Notes under the pieces: generated by a model
What the model saw: only the letters and a program-made list of their open reading frames with translations
Told to the model about the DNA's origin: nothing
Databases searched by the model: none
Program-made: the position numbers and the translations under genes
Source: Cladocopium goreaui
Lineage: Eukaryota; Sar; Dinophyceae; Suessiales; Symbiodiniaceae
Direction: 5' to 3'
DNA length: 64,000 nt
Assembly (NCBI GenBank): GCA_947184155.2
Contig: CAMXCT020001402.1
Coordinates: forward strand, 68,463-132,462
Part shown: positions 34,180-45,432 of the stretch, one piece after another
Layout: every line of letters starts with the position of its first letter
How positions within the stretch are numbered: the first letter of the stretch is position 1

Positions 34180-35090
34180 ATGGTGATTAACCCAATTGGA
34201 TTCGGCCCAAGCCTAAGACGGAGCCAAGGGGGCCAAGGCTGAGAGGCCAAGGTGTCCCCTAGATGTCCAAAAAATGGACCCAAGGGGCAAGTTGAAACAT
34301 CACTTTTCTGAGATCGTGGTGAAACTGTGGTTGGCCCCTCAAAAAGGCGATAGAACATGAGTATACAGTATATATATATATACAATTTATTTACAGTGTG
34401 TGTATATATATATATATAATATTATGTTAATATATGTTGATACACACACACATATATATACACACATATACATATATATATATGGTTGACTCTGTAGTTG
34501 TAGTTTTTGTATGTCGTTGTAGCAACAATTCGTGTCTTGGTATCGCGAGCCATTGGAGAACTTCGTCCATGATCCTCATGGAAAAAGCAGTGTAGTTTTC
34601 TTTCATCAGGACTCGATTAGAAATAGTGTTGGCATACTAATATGATAGTTATCACTACTATAATAGTAATATGATATATGATAGTAATATGATAGTCATC
34701 CAACTGTATATCATCATTTATATGATCATGATACAATACAGTTGGATAAATAGTGATAGTTATAATAGTAATTATAGTGATAGCTATCACACATAAAATA
34801 AACACATATAAATAATAGTGATAGTTATCATCCAACTATAGTATGATTATCATCCAACTAGTATTTCTATAAACCAATGATAAACCAGTTTGGATCATGA
34901 AGACATTAGAATACCAGTAGTACCGCACAAGGCGGTGGCAGAAGTTTCAAAAATAGGAAACCTATAGGAGAGGTTGGTTGTTGTGACTCAGGGATGGCAG
35001 AGCGAAGCCGCTGATGGACCGAAAGGTGCTTGAGGTCTCCTCTCTTTCTCTTTATTTCTCTCTTTTTCTCTCTGTTTCTCTATCTTTCTC
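34180..35090. other. Microsatellites and unassigned sequence
   Basis: TA/CA repeats at about 34,370-34,485 and ATAGTAATATGATAG-type simple repeats at about 34,640-34,865, the latter partly self-complementary (CCAACTGTAT and ATACAGTTGG). No gene seen. Confidence 0.6.
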
Positions 35091-35245
35091 TGATTATCTA
35101 CCGACCTACCTACTGATCTATCTGTCTACAAATCTATCTGTCTGTCTGTCTCTCTATCTATCTATCTACCTATCTATCTCCCTATCTATCTATCTATCTA
35201 TCTATCTGTCTATCTATCTATCTATCTGTCTATCTGTCTATGTAA

Positions 35246-35277
<32 letters not shown>

Positions 35278-35745
35278 ATATCTATCTATCTATCTATCTC
35301 CCTATCTATCTATCTATCTACCTATCTATCTATCTACCTATCTATCTATCTCTCTATCTCTCTATCGATCCATCTATCTATCTATCTATCTATCTGTCTG
35401 TCTGTCTGTCTGTCTGTCTGTGTCTCTATCTATCTCCCTATCTATCTATCTATCTACCTATCTGTCCATCTATCTATGTATCTATCTATCTGTCTATCTA
35501 GCTATCTAGCTATCTATCTATCTATCTATCTGTCTATCTATCTATCTGTCTATCTATCGATCTATCGATCTATCGATCTATCGATCTATCGATCTATCGA
35601 TCTATCTATCTACCTATCTATCTATCTATCTATCTGTCAAGCAATCTATATATCTATCTATCTATCCAACTAGCTATCTATCTATCTATCTACCTACCTA
35701 CCTAATCAATCAATCTATCTATCTATCTATCTATCTCTCTCATCT
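35091..35745. repeat. CTAT tetranucleotide microsatellite, about 650 bases
   Basis: Imperfect CTAT repeats with CTGT, CTAC, CTCC and CGAT variants. The open plus-strand frame (the [12 protein letters not shown] type) is a by-product of a four-base repeat without stops. Confidence 0.95.
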
Positions 35746-35935
35746 GCCCAGCTGGCTCTGCGCCCGCCGTTTCAGCGAGCCTACCTTTACGCGCATCTGC
35801 ATCTTCTTTCTGCTGACTCTTTCGCTTCTATTCTTCTCTCTTCTAATCTTTCTCTTCTCTCTGCCTCTGCCCTGCTTTCCTTTTTATCTGTCCATAGTTG
35901 GTGAAGTTTGACTTCTAAACTTCCTTCGATTATTT
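35746..35935 (+). repeat. Dispersed repeat with C/T-rich tail, copy 1
   Basis: It shares CTCGCTGAAACGG-like edge sequence, GCGCATCTGCATCTTCTTTC, a CTTCT-rich run, and the end GAAGTTTGACTTCTAAACTT followed by CCTTCGA with the segment at 37,556-37,803. Copy 1 lacks a stretch of about 60 bases present in copy 2. Confidence 0.8.
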
Positions 35936-36984
35936 ATCGCAAATTAATTTTTGTGGTAAAACAATGATAACTTGATGGCAGAAGTGAAGTCAATGCCCAC
36001 ACTCAACAGACGTTCGACTGTGGTGCGCTCTTGGCTCTTGATGTTAATGAGAAGATCCTCTTACACGGCACAGCTTGAGACAACGCCAGTTCCATCGTTC
36101 GGGAGGCCTTCGACCATCGAACTTGCGAGAAGTTTGGCAATTGGCAATTGGCACTTCTGATTGCACATGTGGCGCTGGGGGATTCCTACATGGTTCATCT
36201 GGCGCCTATGATTCTATTCTTGTAGAGCCTGGCTTGATCAACAGCCATCGCAACGAGCAGCAAATTCATCAATAATTAGTGTAGTGTGATGTCATTAAAT
36301 GTCCTTGGTACTCTGTTTAATAGTGTAATGTGTGGTATCATGTGGTGTTGTAGTGTAATTAGTCTTGCATCGTCTTGCGTACTATGTTTGCATTTTTAGC
36401 AGTAGTGGTCGTGTAGTGCAGTGGTCCTTGTGCTTGTAGATCTAGTTGTCTATCCATCTATCTGTCCGTCTGCAAGCTTGAAAATGAAGCTATTCGACGA
36501 GACTTCCTCAATTTTTTTACTTGACAGCTTGAGACACGAATCAAGTCTGCGAGACTTAAGTTGACACCATCAAGGACGAACGACTTCTGCGAGACTTCCT
36601 CCAAAAATGGAAAGATCAGTGCTGCGCTCACACCCTCGTGCCAATTCGTTTTGCGATTTTTCTGCTCCACCTATCTAAAGTACTGCGCCTGCCACGAAAA
36701 CTGGCTGCCAGGTCATACGAAATGCTGCACCTATCATGCAAAATCATCTTAGCAAACCTACACTTCTGATAATCCAAAATGTAACCCCTCTCAGGAAATG
36801 AGCGCCCTGACCTCCCAACCTCTCTCATGAACATGTCTTCTGTACTACGCCTGCCACGGAAAATGCGTCTTTGCAGATCATCTTCAAATGTCGTGCCATC
36901 TTTCGTCGAAATGCTGCAAAACCCTCATGTTTTGCTCACTTTTGACAAGATCCACAATCTCATGCGCTTGCCACGCGAAACGAC
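35936..36984. other. No gene confidently recognised
   Basis: Contains TGTAGTGTAATG-type simple sequence (36,270-36,420). The part after 36,480 (CTTCTGCGAGACTTCCTC, CTGCGCCTGCCACG) is probably related to the 94-bp repeat region that follows. Confidence 0.4.
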
Positions 36985-37555
36985 ATCTGAGCCTCCAACA
37001 GTGGTCCGAACCCCTAGTGTTTTTAACATTTTGACTTCAAAATGTGCTTCGCGCCACAACGACGTGCACTTTTTCGAGATCTGAACTTCCAAAAGTGGTC
37101 CGAACCCCTAGTGTTTTTAACATTTTGACTTCCAAATGTGCCTCGCGCCACAACGGCGTGCACTTTTTCGACATCTCAACTTCCAAAAGTCGTCCGACAC
37201 TGAGGTGTTTTGCACATTTTGACTTCCAAATGTGCTTCGCGCCACAACGGCGTGCACTTTTTTCGACATCTCAACTTCCAAAAGTGGTCCGAAGCTGGTG
37301 TGTTTTGTGCATTTTGACTTCCAAATGTGCTTCGCGCCACAACGGCGTGCACTTTTTCGACATCTCAACTTCCAAAAGTGGTCCGAAGCTGGTGTGTTTT
37401 GTGCATTTTGACTTCAAAATGTGCTTCGCGCCACAGCGGCGTGCACTTTTTCGACATCTCAACTGCCAAAAGTGGTCCGGCGCTGAGGTGTTTTGTACAT
37501 TTTGACTTGGAAATGTGCTTCGCGCCACAACGGCGTGCAATTTTTCATCTCTCAT
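36985..37555 (+). repeat. 94-bp tandem repeat, about six copies
   Basis: The landmark GTGCACTTTTTCGA recurs every 94-95 bases (37,063, 37,158, 37,252, 37,347, 37,441). Units contain TTCCAAAAGTGGTCCGAA and TGTGCTTCGCGCCACAACGG. Several frames stay open (for example ILTSKCASRHNGVHFFDIST). Peptides of this kind are familiar from automatic annotations of Symbiodiniaceae genomes, where they are probably repeat translations. Confidence 0.9.
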
Positions 37556-37803
37556 CTCCCCAGATGGCTCCGCACCCGCCGCTTTAGCGAGCCTACTTTT
37601 CGACCCTCCGGAGCCCCAAATCATAGGAAAAACACAGTGTTTCGCGACTTTCCCACCTTTTCGCGCATCTGCATCTTCTTTCTTCTGACTCTTTCTCTTC
37701 TACTCTTCTTTCTTTTAATCTTTCTTTTCTCTCTGCCTCTTCCCTGCTCTGCTTTTCATCTGTCCATATTGTCGGAAGTTTGACTTCTAAACTTCCTTCG
37801 ACT
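37556..37803 (+). repeat. Dispersed repeat with C/T-rich tail, copy 2
   Basis: The longer version of the 35,746 repeat, attached to the end of the 94-bp array. It includes GATGGCTCCGCACCCGCCGC, GGAGCCCCAAATCATAGG and the shared tail ending CTAAACTTCCTTCGA. Confidence 0.8.
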
Positions 37804-37939
37804 ATATTCAATCATCCAATTATCAGAATCATAATTTTATCATTGACAAATTCGAATATTATACTACTAACGGATTGAGTTAATACCCTCTGTTTGAAGT
37901 CATCATAATCCATCATTTCGATCTTCAAATATCTTCAAA

Positions 37940-38052
37940 TACCCTCTGGTAATTTAACATAGGTATTGAACATGGCCCATTGAAATAGTGGATTTACTCA
38001 GCTAGAAAATGGTGGATCTTTCCATAGTTATGTAAACGTTTACCAGAGGGTA
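37940..38052. mobile_element. Foldback element family A with target-site duplication
   Basis: It runs from TACCCTCTGGTAATTTAACA to GTTTACCAGAGGGTA. The left flank TCTTCAAA (37,932-37,939) and right flank TCTTCAAT (38,053-38,060) agree at seven of eight bases, as expected for a target duplication. Confidence 0.85.
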
Positions 38053-38319
38053 TCTTCAATATCATCCAACATTCCCAAGATTCCCCAAGATTCTCTGCTC
38101 CATCCGCCAGCTGCTCCATGTTTTGACGAAAAATCCCCAAGGTTGCACTGCTGTCCATGCTCCCGGAAAACCCGGCCCGACACACGGTGCGAGTTGCTGG
38201 GCTGTTCATTTTTACAGGGGCCCACAACGTGGCTGAATTAGCTATGTTTTTTCCCCAACAGCGTAAGCTGATGGGGTCTTCAGCCCAGAATAGCTCCGGT
38301 GTGCACTGGTGCAGGTGCC
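38053..38319. other. Coding-like sequence on either strand, unassigned
   Basis: The minus strand reads MDSSATLGIFRQNMEQLADG, then AENLGESWECW; the plus strand is also open (MLPENPARHTVRVAGLFIF). One may be an exon, but no family or splice pair settles which. Confidence 0.3.
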
Positions 38320-38945
38320 GGGTCAGCTTCAACGAGGTTCCGGAGAAGGTTCCGAAGGTTCCAGAGAAGATCTGGGAGGCTTTGGTGCAGAGCCAGGTAA
38401 CGTTCAAAACGGTTCCGGAGAAGGAGAAGGTCTGGGAGGCTTTGTTTCCGAGGAAGGTTCCGGAGAAGGTTCCGGAGAAGGTTCCGGAGAAGGTCTGGGA
38501 GGCTCTGGTGCTAAAGCCAGGTCAGGTTCAACATGGTTCCGGAGAAGGTTCCGGAGAAGGTTCCGGAGAAGGTTCCGGAGAAGGTTCCGGAGAAGGTTCT
38601 GGGAGGCTTTGGAGCGGGTTCTGGAGAAGGTTGCGGAGAAGGGGTGGGTGGCTTTGGTGCAGCCAGGTCAGGTTCAACAGGGTTCCGGAGAAGGCCTGGG
38701 AGGCTTTGCAAGGCAAGGTCAGGTTCAACAGGGTTCCGGAGAAGGTTCCGGAGAAAGCGTGGGAGGGTTTGGTGCAGAGCCAGGTTGGGTTTAACAGGGT
38801 TCCGGAGAAGGTTTCGGAGAAGGTTCCGGGAGGCTTTGGTGCAGAGCCAGGTCAGGTTCAACAGGGTTCCGGAGAATGTTCCGGGGAAGGTCTGGGAGGC
38901 TTTGGTGCAGAGCCAGGTCAGGTTCAACAGGATTTGTGTCCATTT
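38320..38945 (+). repeat. GTTCCGGAGAAG repeat region
   Basis: Twelve-base GTTCCGGAGAAG units in short runs alternate with a longer unit containing GTCTGGGAGGCTTTGGTGCA and GAGCCAGGTCAGGTTCAACA. Frames of 269, 200 and 161 codons (VPEKVPEKV or GSGEGSGEG type) cross it because 12 is a multiple of three. No start context or domain supports a gene. Confidence 0.85.
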
Positions 38946-38984
38946 AACTCACGGAAACATAGCTGAGGTGTTGCCAGCGCTTGG

Positions 38985-39125
38985 CTTGGCAGCACGCTTC
39001 CGAACATTTTGTAAAGATAAAACGTTGCGGCTGTTGGGGATACCACCGAAGCTTATTTTTTTGATGTTTACGAACTATTGCGGGGTTTGTAAACCAACGA
39101 ACAGAACTAGGGGGTACCATCCTGT
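38985..39125. mobile_element. Foldback element family D, damaged copy
   Basis: The right end CTAGGGGGTACCATCCTGTA and the neighbouring GCGGGGTTTGTAAACCAACG resemble family D; the left end is not preserved. Confidence 0.5.
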
Positions 39126-39529
39126 AGAGGGGTGAATGATCTTTAACTTTAACCAGTGAAATTTGGATACCATATGTTCAAATAAGCCCATGCTGCGCGG
39201 TTCTTCTCTATGACGCACATAAGCTCCGGCTATGGGGTGAACGCTTGCGAGTTTCTTTTTTCGCTGGTATTAGTATGGATTGGTTAGAAAAATTGAAGGG
39301 TTGATGCAAAGTCACTAACTTGCGGGTAAGGGTTGAATTATGAATGCTTATGTTTTGAACCACTTGACTCACTTGGTCCAGAATATGTTGGCCCTGTGAC
39401 TGCTTCTAAACGTAGGCAATTTCACATTCATTTTCTCCACTCCATCACTCACAGAATCCCAGCAACCCCATTCCCTACGGTTTTTTAGCACCGTACGTTA
39501 ATCCGTTGACACCGAGGCATGCATTCCAG
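39126..39529. other. No gene recognised
   Basis: Probably intron upstream of the RRM exon that follows. Confidence 0.4.
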
Positions 39530-39626
39530 TGTCGCTCGCCATGAGCATCACATTGGATGTGGCCGCTCGAGTCTTTGAGCGTTTTGGCGAGGTCCTTGAG
39601 CTCGATCTGCGACTCGATCGGCCTGG
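39530..39626 (+). CDS. RRM-type RNA-binding protein, exon with first half of the domain
   Basis: After the acceptor GCATTCCAG the frame reads SLAMSITLDVAARVFERFGE and then VLELDLRLDRPG. ARVFERFGEVLELDLRLDR fits helix 1 and strand 2 of an RNA-recognition motif (Phe-x2-Phe-Gly-x-Val followed by alternating hydrophobic residues). The exon ends in phase 2 after CCTGG. Joined to the next exon it gives RLDRPGQSCQLGEVYVTF, a normal RRM order. Earlier exons with strand 1 were not located. The protein's target and subfamily are unknown. Confidence 0.55.
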
Positions 39627-39896
39627 GAAACGATGTTTTTTTTGCCATCTGGGGCCTGGCGTTTTCCGGTTCAAATTTTTTGCTTAAACCAATCCAATGA
39701 TAAATGATGCCGGTTAGGCTTAAAAAAGGCTAGGGGTTTCTGGATGAAATTTAGAAGTCAGGTGGCCTTCTGAGAAGTCGGGGTGTCACTATTTTTGCTA
39801 TGCCGGGTATGCCCCCCTTGTGTGAGCGTCGGCCTGGCACGGATGGTGTGCTCTGGGAAGTCCTCGGAAACTGACCAACTGGGATTCCACTCTCAG
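39627..39896 (+). other. GA-AG intron inside the RRM domain
   Basis: It starts GAAACGATG and ends ATTCCACTCTCAG, 270 bases. The cut is fixed by phase (two bases before, one after) and by the RRM pattern. It is the second GA-AG intron in the window. Confidence 0.55.
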
Positions 39897-39987
39897 GCAG
39901 AGCTGTCAGTTGGGCGAAGTCTATGTGACCTTCAGTGACGCCGCCGCTGCCAAGGAGCTGGTGAAGCACGCCCAGGACATGCTGAGA
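39897..39987 (+). CDS. RRM-type RNA-binding protein, exon with second half of the domain
   Basis: One base completes a Gly codon; then the frame reads QSCQLGEVYVTFSDAAAAKE and LVKHAQDMLR. GEVYVTFSDAAAAKELVKHAQ corresponds to RNP1-like strand 3 and helix 2 of an RRM. A phase-0 GT donor (GTCATG) follows AGA. Downstream coding-like islands at 45,048, 45,433 and 46,266 lie on the same strand and may belong to the same gene. Confidence 0.55.
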
Positions 39988-40106
39988 GTCATGGCTAATG
40001 GATGGTTAATGGATGGTTAATGATGGATACTGATTGATAAAAATGGTCAATAATGGCTAATGGTGAATGATGGTTTTCATGATGGTTAAGAGATGTTAAG
40101 AACTCT
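39988..40106. repeat. ATGGTTAATG short repeats
   Basis: Imperfect ATGGTTAATGG units directly before the family B element, as at 10,935 and 18,640. Confidence 0.75.
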
Positions 40107-40188
40107 TACTTGGTGGCAAACTACCCACGAATCGTAAGTTATAAGCCTCGTTTTTTGTGGATTTTGACCCTGCTTATCCCACGAATCG
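40107..40188. mobile_element. Foldback element family B, truncated
   Basis: TACTTGGTGGCAAACTACCC, then CACGAATCGTAAGTTATAAG and CTGCTTATCCCACGAATCG. The right end is missing. It is uninterrupted at the point where the 18,748 copy carries a family A insertion. Confidence 0.75.
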
Positions 40189-41746
40189 GCGGGGACTGAT
40201 ATGATCAAAAATAGCACCCAAACAAAAGCATGGTATCCATGGTTCATTTGGGTCCCTTCTTGGCGGGGTTTAACATTGATGAAATAAAATGTCAAAACTA
40301 GAGGACAGCATACAAAAAACGCGTCTTTTTCTCTTGGGTTGACTACTTACTATGTGTTTTTCAGACATGGGGATGGTCCAGATTTTTACCAAGTGTGTAT
40401 ACATTGGGGTTGATCATTTGTAAACACCTTCATATTCACCATCTGGTAGTTTAACACAGCTATGGAAAATCACCAATTTGAATAGGTAAAGAATCTCTAC
40501 ATGGGACATCTTCATCCATTCTTCATAGCGATGTCAAATTTCCACAGTTCTTTTTGTCTCATCTACCCTCCGGCAATCAAACAGGGCGCTTTTCAACGGA
40601 CATCCCTGAAGTAAATGGAGGTTTCGTTCGCTGGGAAAATCCCATCGTTGATTTTCCCACGCAAGCTACGCCGCTATGTTCGATTGTTTCTGGGTGGAGA
40701 TCACGACTGAGAAGGAACTCAAAGAACCATCCGCTGGATGATGGTTTTTTTCCATGTTTTTCCTAAGTCAGTCATTTTTGGATATATTACTAATAGCTGG
40801 ATGCTCAAAATTTTTCATGGAAAATCCCAAAAATGGATGATCACCGGGAGGTTTCCCACAAAACGGAAAGCCCTGCTTGGGGTTTCCAGGTTTCACCATC
40901 TGAAGATTTCTAGGTCAGTGAATATCTTCCTGGCGGCGCAAGCGGTGGAATCCCCGTGGCTTTTTTGTTACTGGCCGGTTACCGCCCCCCTTGCACCACA
41001 CATCTCTTCAAACATAGTGGATTAGTCCTCAATACGCCTTAGTCATCACCATTTCAGGAGTAGAAGCTAGTAGAATCAACCATCAACTTAGCATCAAACC
41101 ACCTTACATCCAAGTGACATCAACCCTTTGTTGCTTCAAAAAATCCCGATCTCAGTGGTGACGTGGATGGTTGGACCATGGGCCTCCGAAGCTGTGAACC
41201 TTGGTTGATATTCCTGAAGTTGTCACAGTTGGCCAAGTGAATCTGGATGTCAAACAGATTCAAACAACAAAGACTCTTTGGTGGTACACCCCTTAGACTT
41301 CCTGGTCTATTTTCAGGATTACACCATTTTGGGGCTCATCTTGACCAATACCAATGCAGCATTTTCATGGGGATATAACACCTCAAAGGGGAAGCAACAC
41401 CACTGGGTCCACTCAAAAAAAATCAAATTACCCGCAACACGTTTTCCAACATGTTCATCATTTTTCAACACGCACTTCCCCTCCGAAAGACAATTCCCTT
41501 TCGAGAAAACAACCAACAGTTCAACATTCAACGTAGTTCAACTGTAGAATTTCCTAAAAGATAAAGCTTCATAATTTCACACTCCTTTCCCGGGATTTCG
41601 CCAACTTCCTAACTTTTTTTGGGACGCCACCAGGAGATTGTGAAGGAACTGGCTTCAAGTTGTTCGACCTCGGATCTCGCAAGGTTCGGGCAGGGGTTGA
41701 CAAAAATTCACCAATAAAAGATTGGGGATCAAAAAATGATGTGTAC
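40189..41746. other. No gene confidently recognised
   Basis: Holds two decayed family A remnants (around 40,438 with ATCTGGTAGTTTAACACAG, and 40,563 with TACCCTCCGGCAATCAAACA). Short open patches near 40,660 and 40,920 are weak exon candidates and overlap repeat-derived sequence. Confidence 0.4.
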
Positions 41747-41852
41747 CTGGTTGGTGGTTTGGAAGATTTTTTATGACTTTCCATATATTGGGAATAATAA
41801 TCCCATCTGACGAACTCATATTTTTCAGAGGGGTAGGTATACCACCAACCAG
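41747..41852. mobile_element. Foldback element family C with GTAC target duplication
   Basis: It runs from CTGGTTGGTGGTTTGGAAGA to TATACCACCAACCAG. GTAC stands directly on both sides (41,743-41,746 and 41,853-41,856). As GTAC is its own reverse complement, it could instead be part of the inverted repeat. Confidence 0.85.
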
Positions 41853-43411
41853 GTACACGTGCCAAAATTTCACCAAACATGATAAATCCATATAGGGAAT
41901 ATCATGGGACATCATGGGATATCATGGTAAATCACCACGGTTTTTGTGACAAAAATGCGGTTGTCCAAAACCGGGGGATTCACAAAGTGGCAATTCATGG
42001 CGCCATTTCGGCAAAAGACACCAAATTGTGGTCAACTTTATAGAAACTATGCCCGGCGATGTGCAGAAAGTAAATGTTTACAAGCTATTTACACTCCCCC
42101 AAAATAACATGGAACTGCATGCTATTCCAGGTTGGTCCCCTAACATGAAGCTATGGTACGGTCTCTTTTGTGGACTTTGTTCCCCAGGAAATCATGCAAC
42201 TAACTTTTTGAATAAAATCACTCCAAAACTAACATGGAACCCAAAGCAGGCCCAAACTGAACCCAAACTGCACCCTGAAACAGCCAACGTGGAATTTGAA
42301 CAAGTTATCACACAGCGATCTGCAACCTTGAAGGGTGATTTGAAGTTTAACCTGGAACCCAAGTGGTTTTTAAGGTGTTCTTCTTGAAAAAAACATGTTA
42401 GTGTTCGGGCGACTTTACTTTTCACTTCGTATTGCGCTCACGGTATCATGCTTTGAACTTGGGTGGAGCCATCGCAATACCAGTTGACCATGGCACCCAA
42501 CAAATTGTAAAAAATCAATTGAAAGTTTCCTATGTCTCCGGTAACTGAATGACTGATGACTCTGGGAACTGGATGGCCTTCCCGGAACTGTTGGTTACTA
42601 AACTTTTTACCTGCCAGGTCCAAGGGGTGCCCATTTAGGTTCCAAGTTGGGTTCCAGGTTGGTTTGTTTCGGGGGGGCTCGGCCTAAATGCAACTACATG
42701 TTATGCAAAAGAATTTTACCATGTTATCTTCAAAAAATCAACTAAATGCAGATATACAAAAGAAAAACAAATACAGACAATAAGAATCTATCGTCTGCAT
42801 CGTTTTCTGTTTTTTTTTTTAACGGTGGGAGGACCTCCAGGCGCCAAAGCCACGGGGACACACAACGGCCGTTTTTTGCGAGTCCTTCGAGGCCGTGGGT
42901 GAGGTCCACTTCACCAGGGGTGACACGGGGTAACCACAAGGAGATAACCGGGGAAGGCCACAACGGGGTAACTCAACGGTATAGGTATACAACGGGAGGG
43001 AAACAACGAGAATTTGGCGGCTAACATGGAACTGTTGGTTGAGCACTGCTTGTGGGGTTCTATGTGTTAATATGAGAAGTAGCCAAAAAGTGCCGAAAAT
43101 ATCAAAATTCACCAGCACATACCAACACCAACATGGCACCTACCTGGCACTTATCCCGCTCATGAATTTTAACATGGGCGCACTAACATGAAACCCTTTT
43201 TTTTTGCACCACGTTGGTTTCCAGGAGAGTATCCTATACGCTTTTGACCTGACCCTATTCTGATCCTATCCTATCCTATCGTGTCATGTCTTTCGAATCT
43301 ATCCATGAATCAATCAATCAACCACGCCACGAATCAATTAATAAACTCAACGAATCAATCGATCAATAAAAAACAAATCAATTCATCCATCAATCAATCA
43401 ATCGATCTATT

Positions 43412-43442
<31 letters not shown>

Positions 43443-43878
43443 TTTTCTTTCTTTTGCTATCATTTTCTATCATGCTCTATCATGTTCTATCATATTCTAT
43501 CATTTTAGATCTGTATTTCAGCTGATGTAAATATCCAATTAAAAAAACAGGATATACTAGGCGACCTAGCCATCATACACATCCTACAGTACTTTGATTA
43601 GTTGGTAACCAGCGCAAATTATTTTACTGCAGCAGCCCGTGTGGGGAGGGGACTTTACTAGGCTAACCCGCAGGAAATGAGTCGTTAAGATTCGTGTTTA
43701 TCTGAGAATATGTACCTATTCCAGTAAACTAACATAACTATTGAAAATTGATAAAATTGCCATTTCGTTCGCTGACTTACCCAATTTCTAGAGATTCGGT
43801 CGAGACCTTCCACTTCGCAAAGTCTCTCTGTTTTTACCAGGGTTTACCAATGTTCGCCCCATGATTTCATGGCACTGA
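41853..43878. other. No gene recognised
   Basis: Contains AACATGGAACCC/GGGTTCC-type scattered repeats (42,100-42,670), CAATCAAT and CTAT microsatellites (43,300-43,445), TTCTATCATG repeats (43,455-43,505) and a left-half family A remnant near 43,718. A 119-codon frame at 42,028-42,387 shows no family similarity. Confidence 0.5.
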
Positions 43879-43989
43879 CTGATTGGTGGTTTGGAACATG
43901 TTTCTTTTCCCCAATAATTAGTTGGGATGATGATCCAATCTGACTCTTTCATATTTTTTAGAGGGGTATATCGGTATACCACCAACCAG
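43879..43989. mobile_element. Foldback element family C with CTGA target duplication
   Basis: It runs from CTGATTGGTGGTTTGGAACA to GGTATACCACCAACCAG. CTGA flanks both sides (43,875-43,878 and 43,990-43,993); it is not self-complementary, so it supports a true 4-bp target-site duplication for this family. Confidence 0.85.
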
Positions 43990-44860
43990 CTGACTTAACC
44001 TTGCTTCAAATCCAAATCTGAACTTTCTTGGGTCTTCGCGGATTTTTGGATGAGATATGTATATATATATATCTTTCTTGTGGTCAAACGGTCAAATCCG
44101 GGACTTGCTGGATGATAAACACGGGGTTCCTCCTGAAAAAACCCTTACGACCCATGAAAATAGGTCCACGCCCCCACCAAAATGGGTCTATTCGTCAATT
44201 TTTCGAGGTACTTGCCGGGTCAAAAGATGTCAAAAGTATGTTTCAATCTGATTTATCGCACAATTTGGCGTGTTTCAATCTTATCTCCAAACATGTCATT
44301 GATTTTTAAAAAATCCAATTGCTGGTACAGGATGGTGCCCCCCAGTGATGTGATTGTTGTTTTTTTTCAAGTTCATGATGCTAATATGATAGCTCATGAA
44401 AACTCTAGTACGTTATATCATGTTATATCTACCTAATCAGCCACAACCATCCATATCTCAAAATATCATCTGTATATATCATCGGCTAATCAGCCATCCT
44501 AATCAACCATACTTCAATCAGCCACTTCTCCATCCATATCTCAAGATATGGCTATGGCATCAGGTCAGAGCTGATGGCAGGCCAGGATCGCTCCACGATG
44601 GTTTCTGGGGGAAGCCCATGACTTAGGGTACCTCTAAATAGGTTCTGTATAAGTGGTTAGTAAGTCACTGGTTAGCAATTTATAGGAACATACTGTAACA
44701 TACTCGTACCTGTTTTTCTTACTACGTAAGTTAGTTGGTGGTAAGTATAAGTAAATATGACTTAAGATAAGTTTAGTTATACATGGAATACAATGTATTA
44801 CTTGTACATAATTACTGCTTAGCAAGTGGTTAGTATATCAGGAAACTTCGTCACTATAGT
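43990..44860. other. No gene recognised
   Basis: A single family D end (ACAGGATGGTGCCCCCCAG) stands at 44,327 without a partner. CCATATCTCAAAATATC-type short repeats follow (44,400-44,540), then GTGGTTAGTAAGTC-type sequence. Confidence 0.45.
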
Positions 44861-44965
44861 TACCCTCTGGTTATTTAACATAGCCATGGAAAATGGCCCA
44901 TTTATAGATGGTTTACATATTAAAAATGGTGATTTTCCATGGCTATGTTCAATAACCAGAGGGTA
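44861..44965. mobile_element. Foldback element family A with perfect target duplication
   Basis: It runs from TACCCTCTGGTTATTTAACA to TTCAATAACCAGAGGGTA, almost a full palindrome. TATAGT is present immediately on both sides (44,855-44,860 and 44,966-44,971). Confidence 0.9.
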
Positions 44966-45047
44966 TATAGTTCAATGCTAGTTCACCCATTTAAATGGGA
45001 TAAGCCCCAAAAAAAACGGGGTTTTACCGATCCGTGATCCTCCATAG

Positions 45048-45120
45048 GTGGGTCGTTCCGGAAAATGATCAGCAGCTGGGGATGAAGAACATCGAACTAG
45101 CTGGAAATGCCTTTTTCAAG
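45048..45120 (+). CDS. Candidate exon, unknown protein
   Basis: Between the acceptor TCCATAG and a GC-type donor (AAG before GCATTG) the frame reads WVVPENDQQLGMKNIELAGN and AFFK. It starts with a one-base overhang and ends in phase 0. The composition is protein-like, but no family is recognised. Confidence 0.4.
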
Positions 45121-45432
45121 GCATTGTTTGGAAAGGGTTACTGCAACACAAAAAAATAGATGTCAAAGATGCTAATTAGCCAAGCTTGAAAATGGAGCAT
45201 CCCATTTTCAGACAAAGGCATATCCCATGTATAAAAGGGGCTCACAATACAACTGGGATGTCTCAAATTATATCCAACCCATTTTGTGTCGTAAACTGAA
45301 TACTCAGCCAATTTTTTGGTTATGGTTTTAATACCCCCCAAATGGTAAAATTGAGTAGATCATTTTTGGGTTTACCACATTCATAATGGCTGAGGATGAA
45401 AGTAGTCTGACCCAGACCCGATTTATTGCAGG

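Noticed and set aside
35014..35673. Open frame of 219 codons rich in Leu, Ser, Ile and Tyr
   Set aside because: Pure translation of a CTAT microsatellite.
37044..37505. 153-codon frame across the 94-bp repeat
   Set aside because: Repeat translation; neighbouring frames are equally open and no start or domain is seen.
40650..40735. Exon-like stretch SYAAMFDCFWVEITTEKELK
   Set aside because: Its left part resembles the inner arm of a decayed family A element and other frames are open too.
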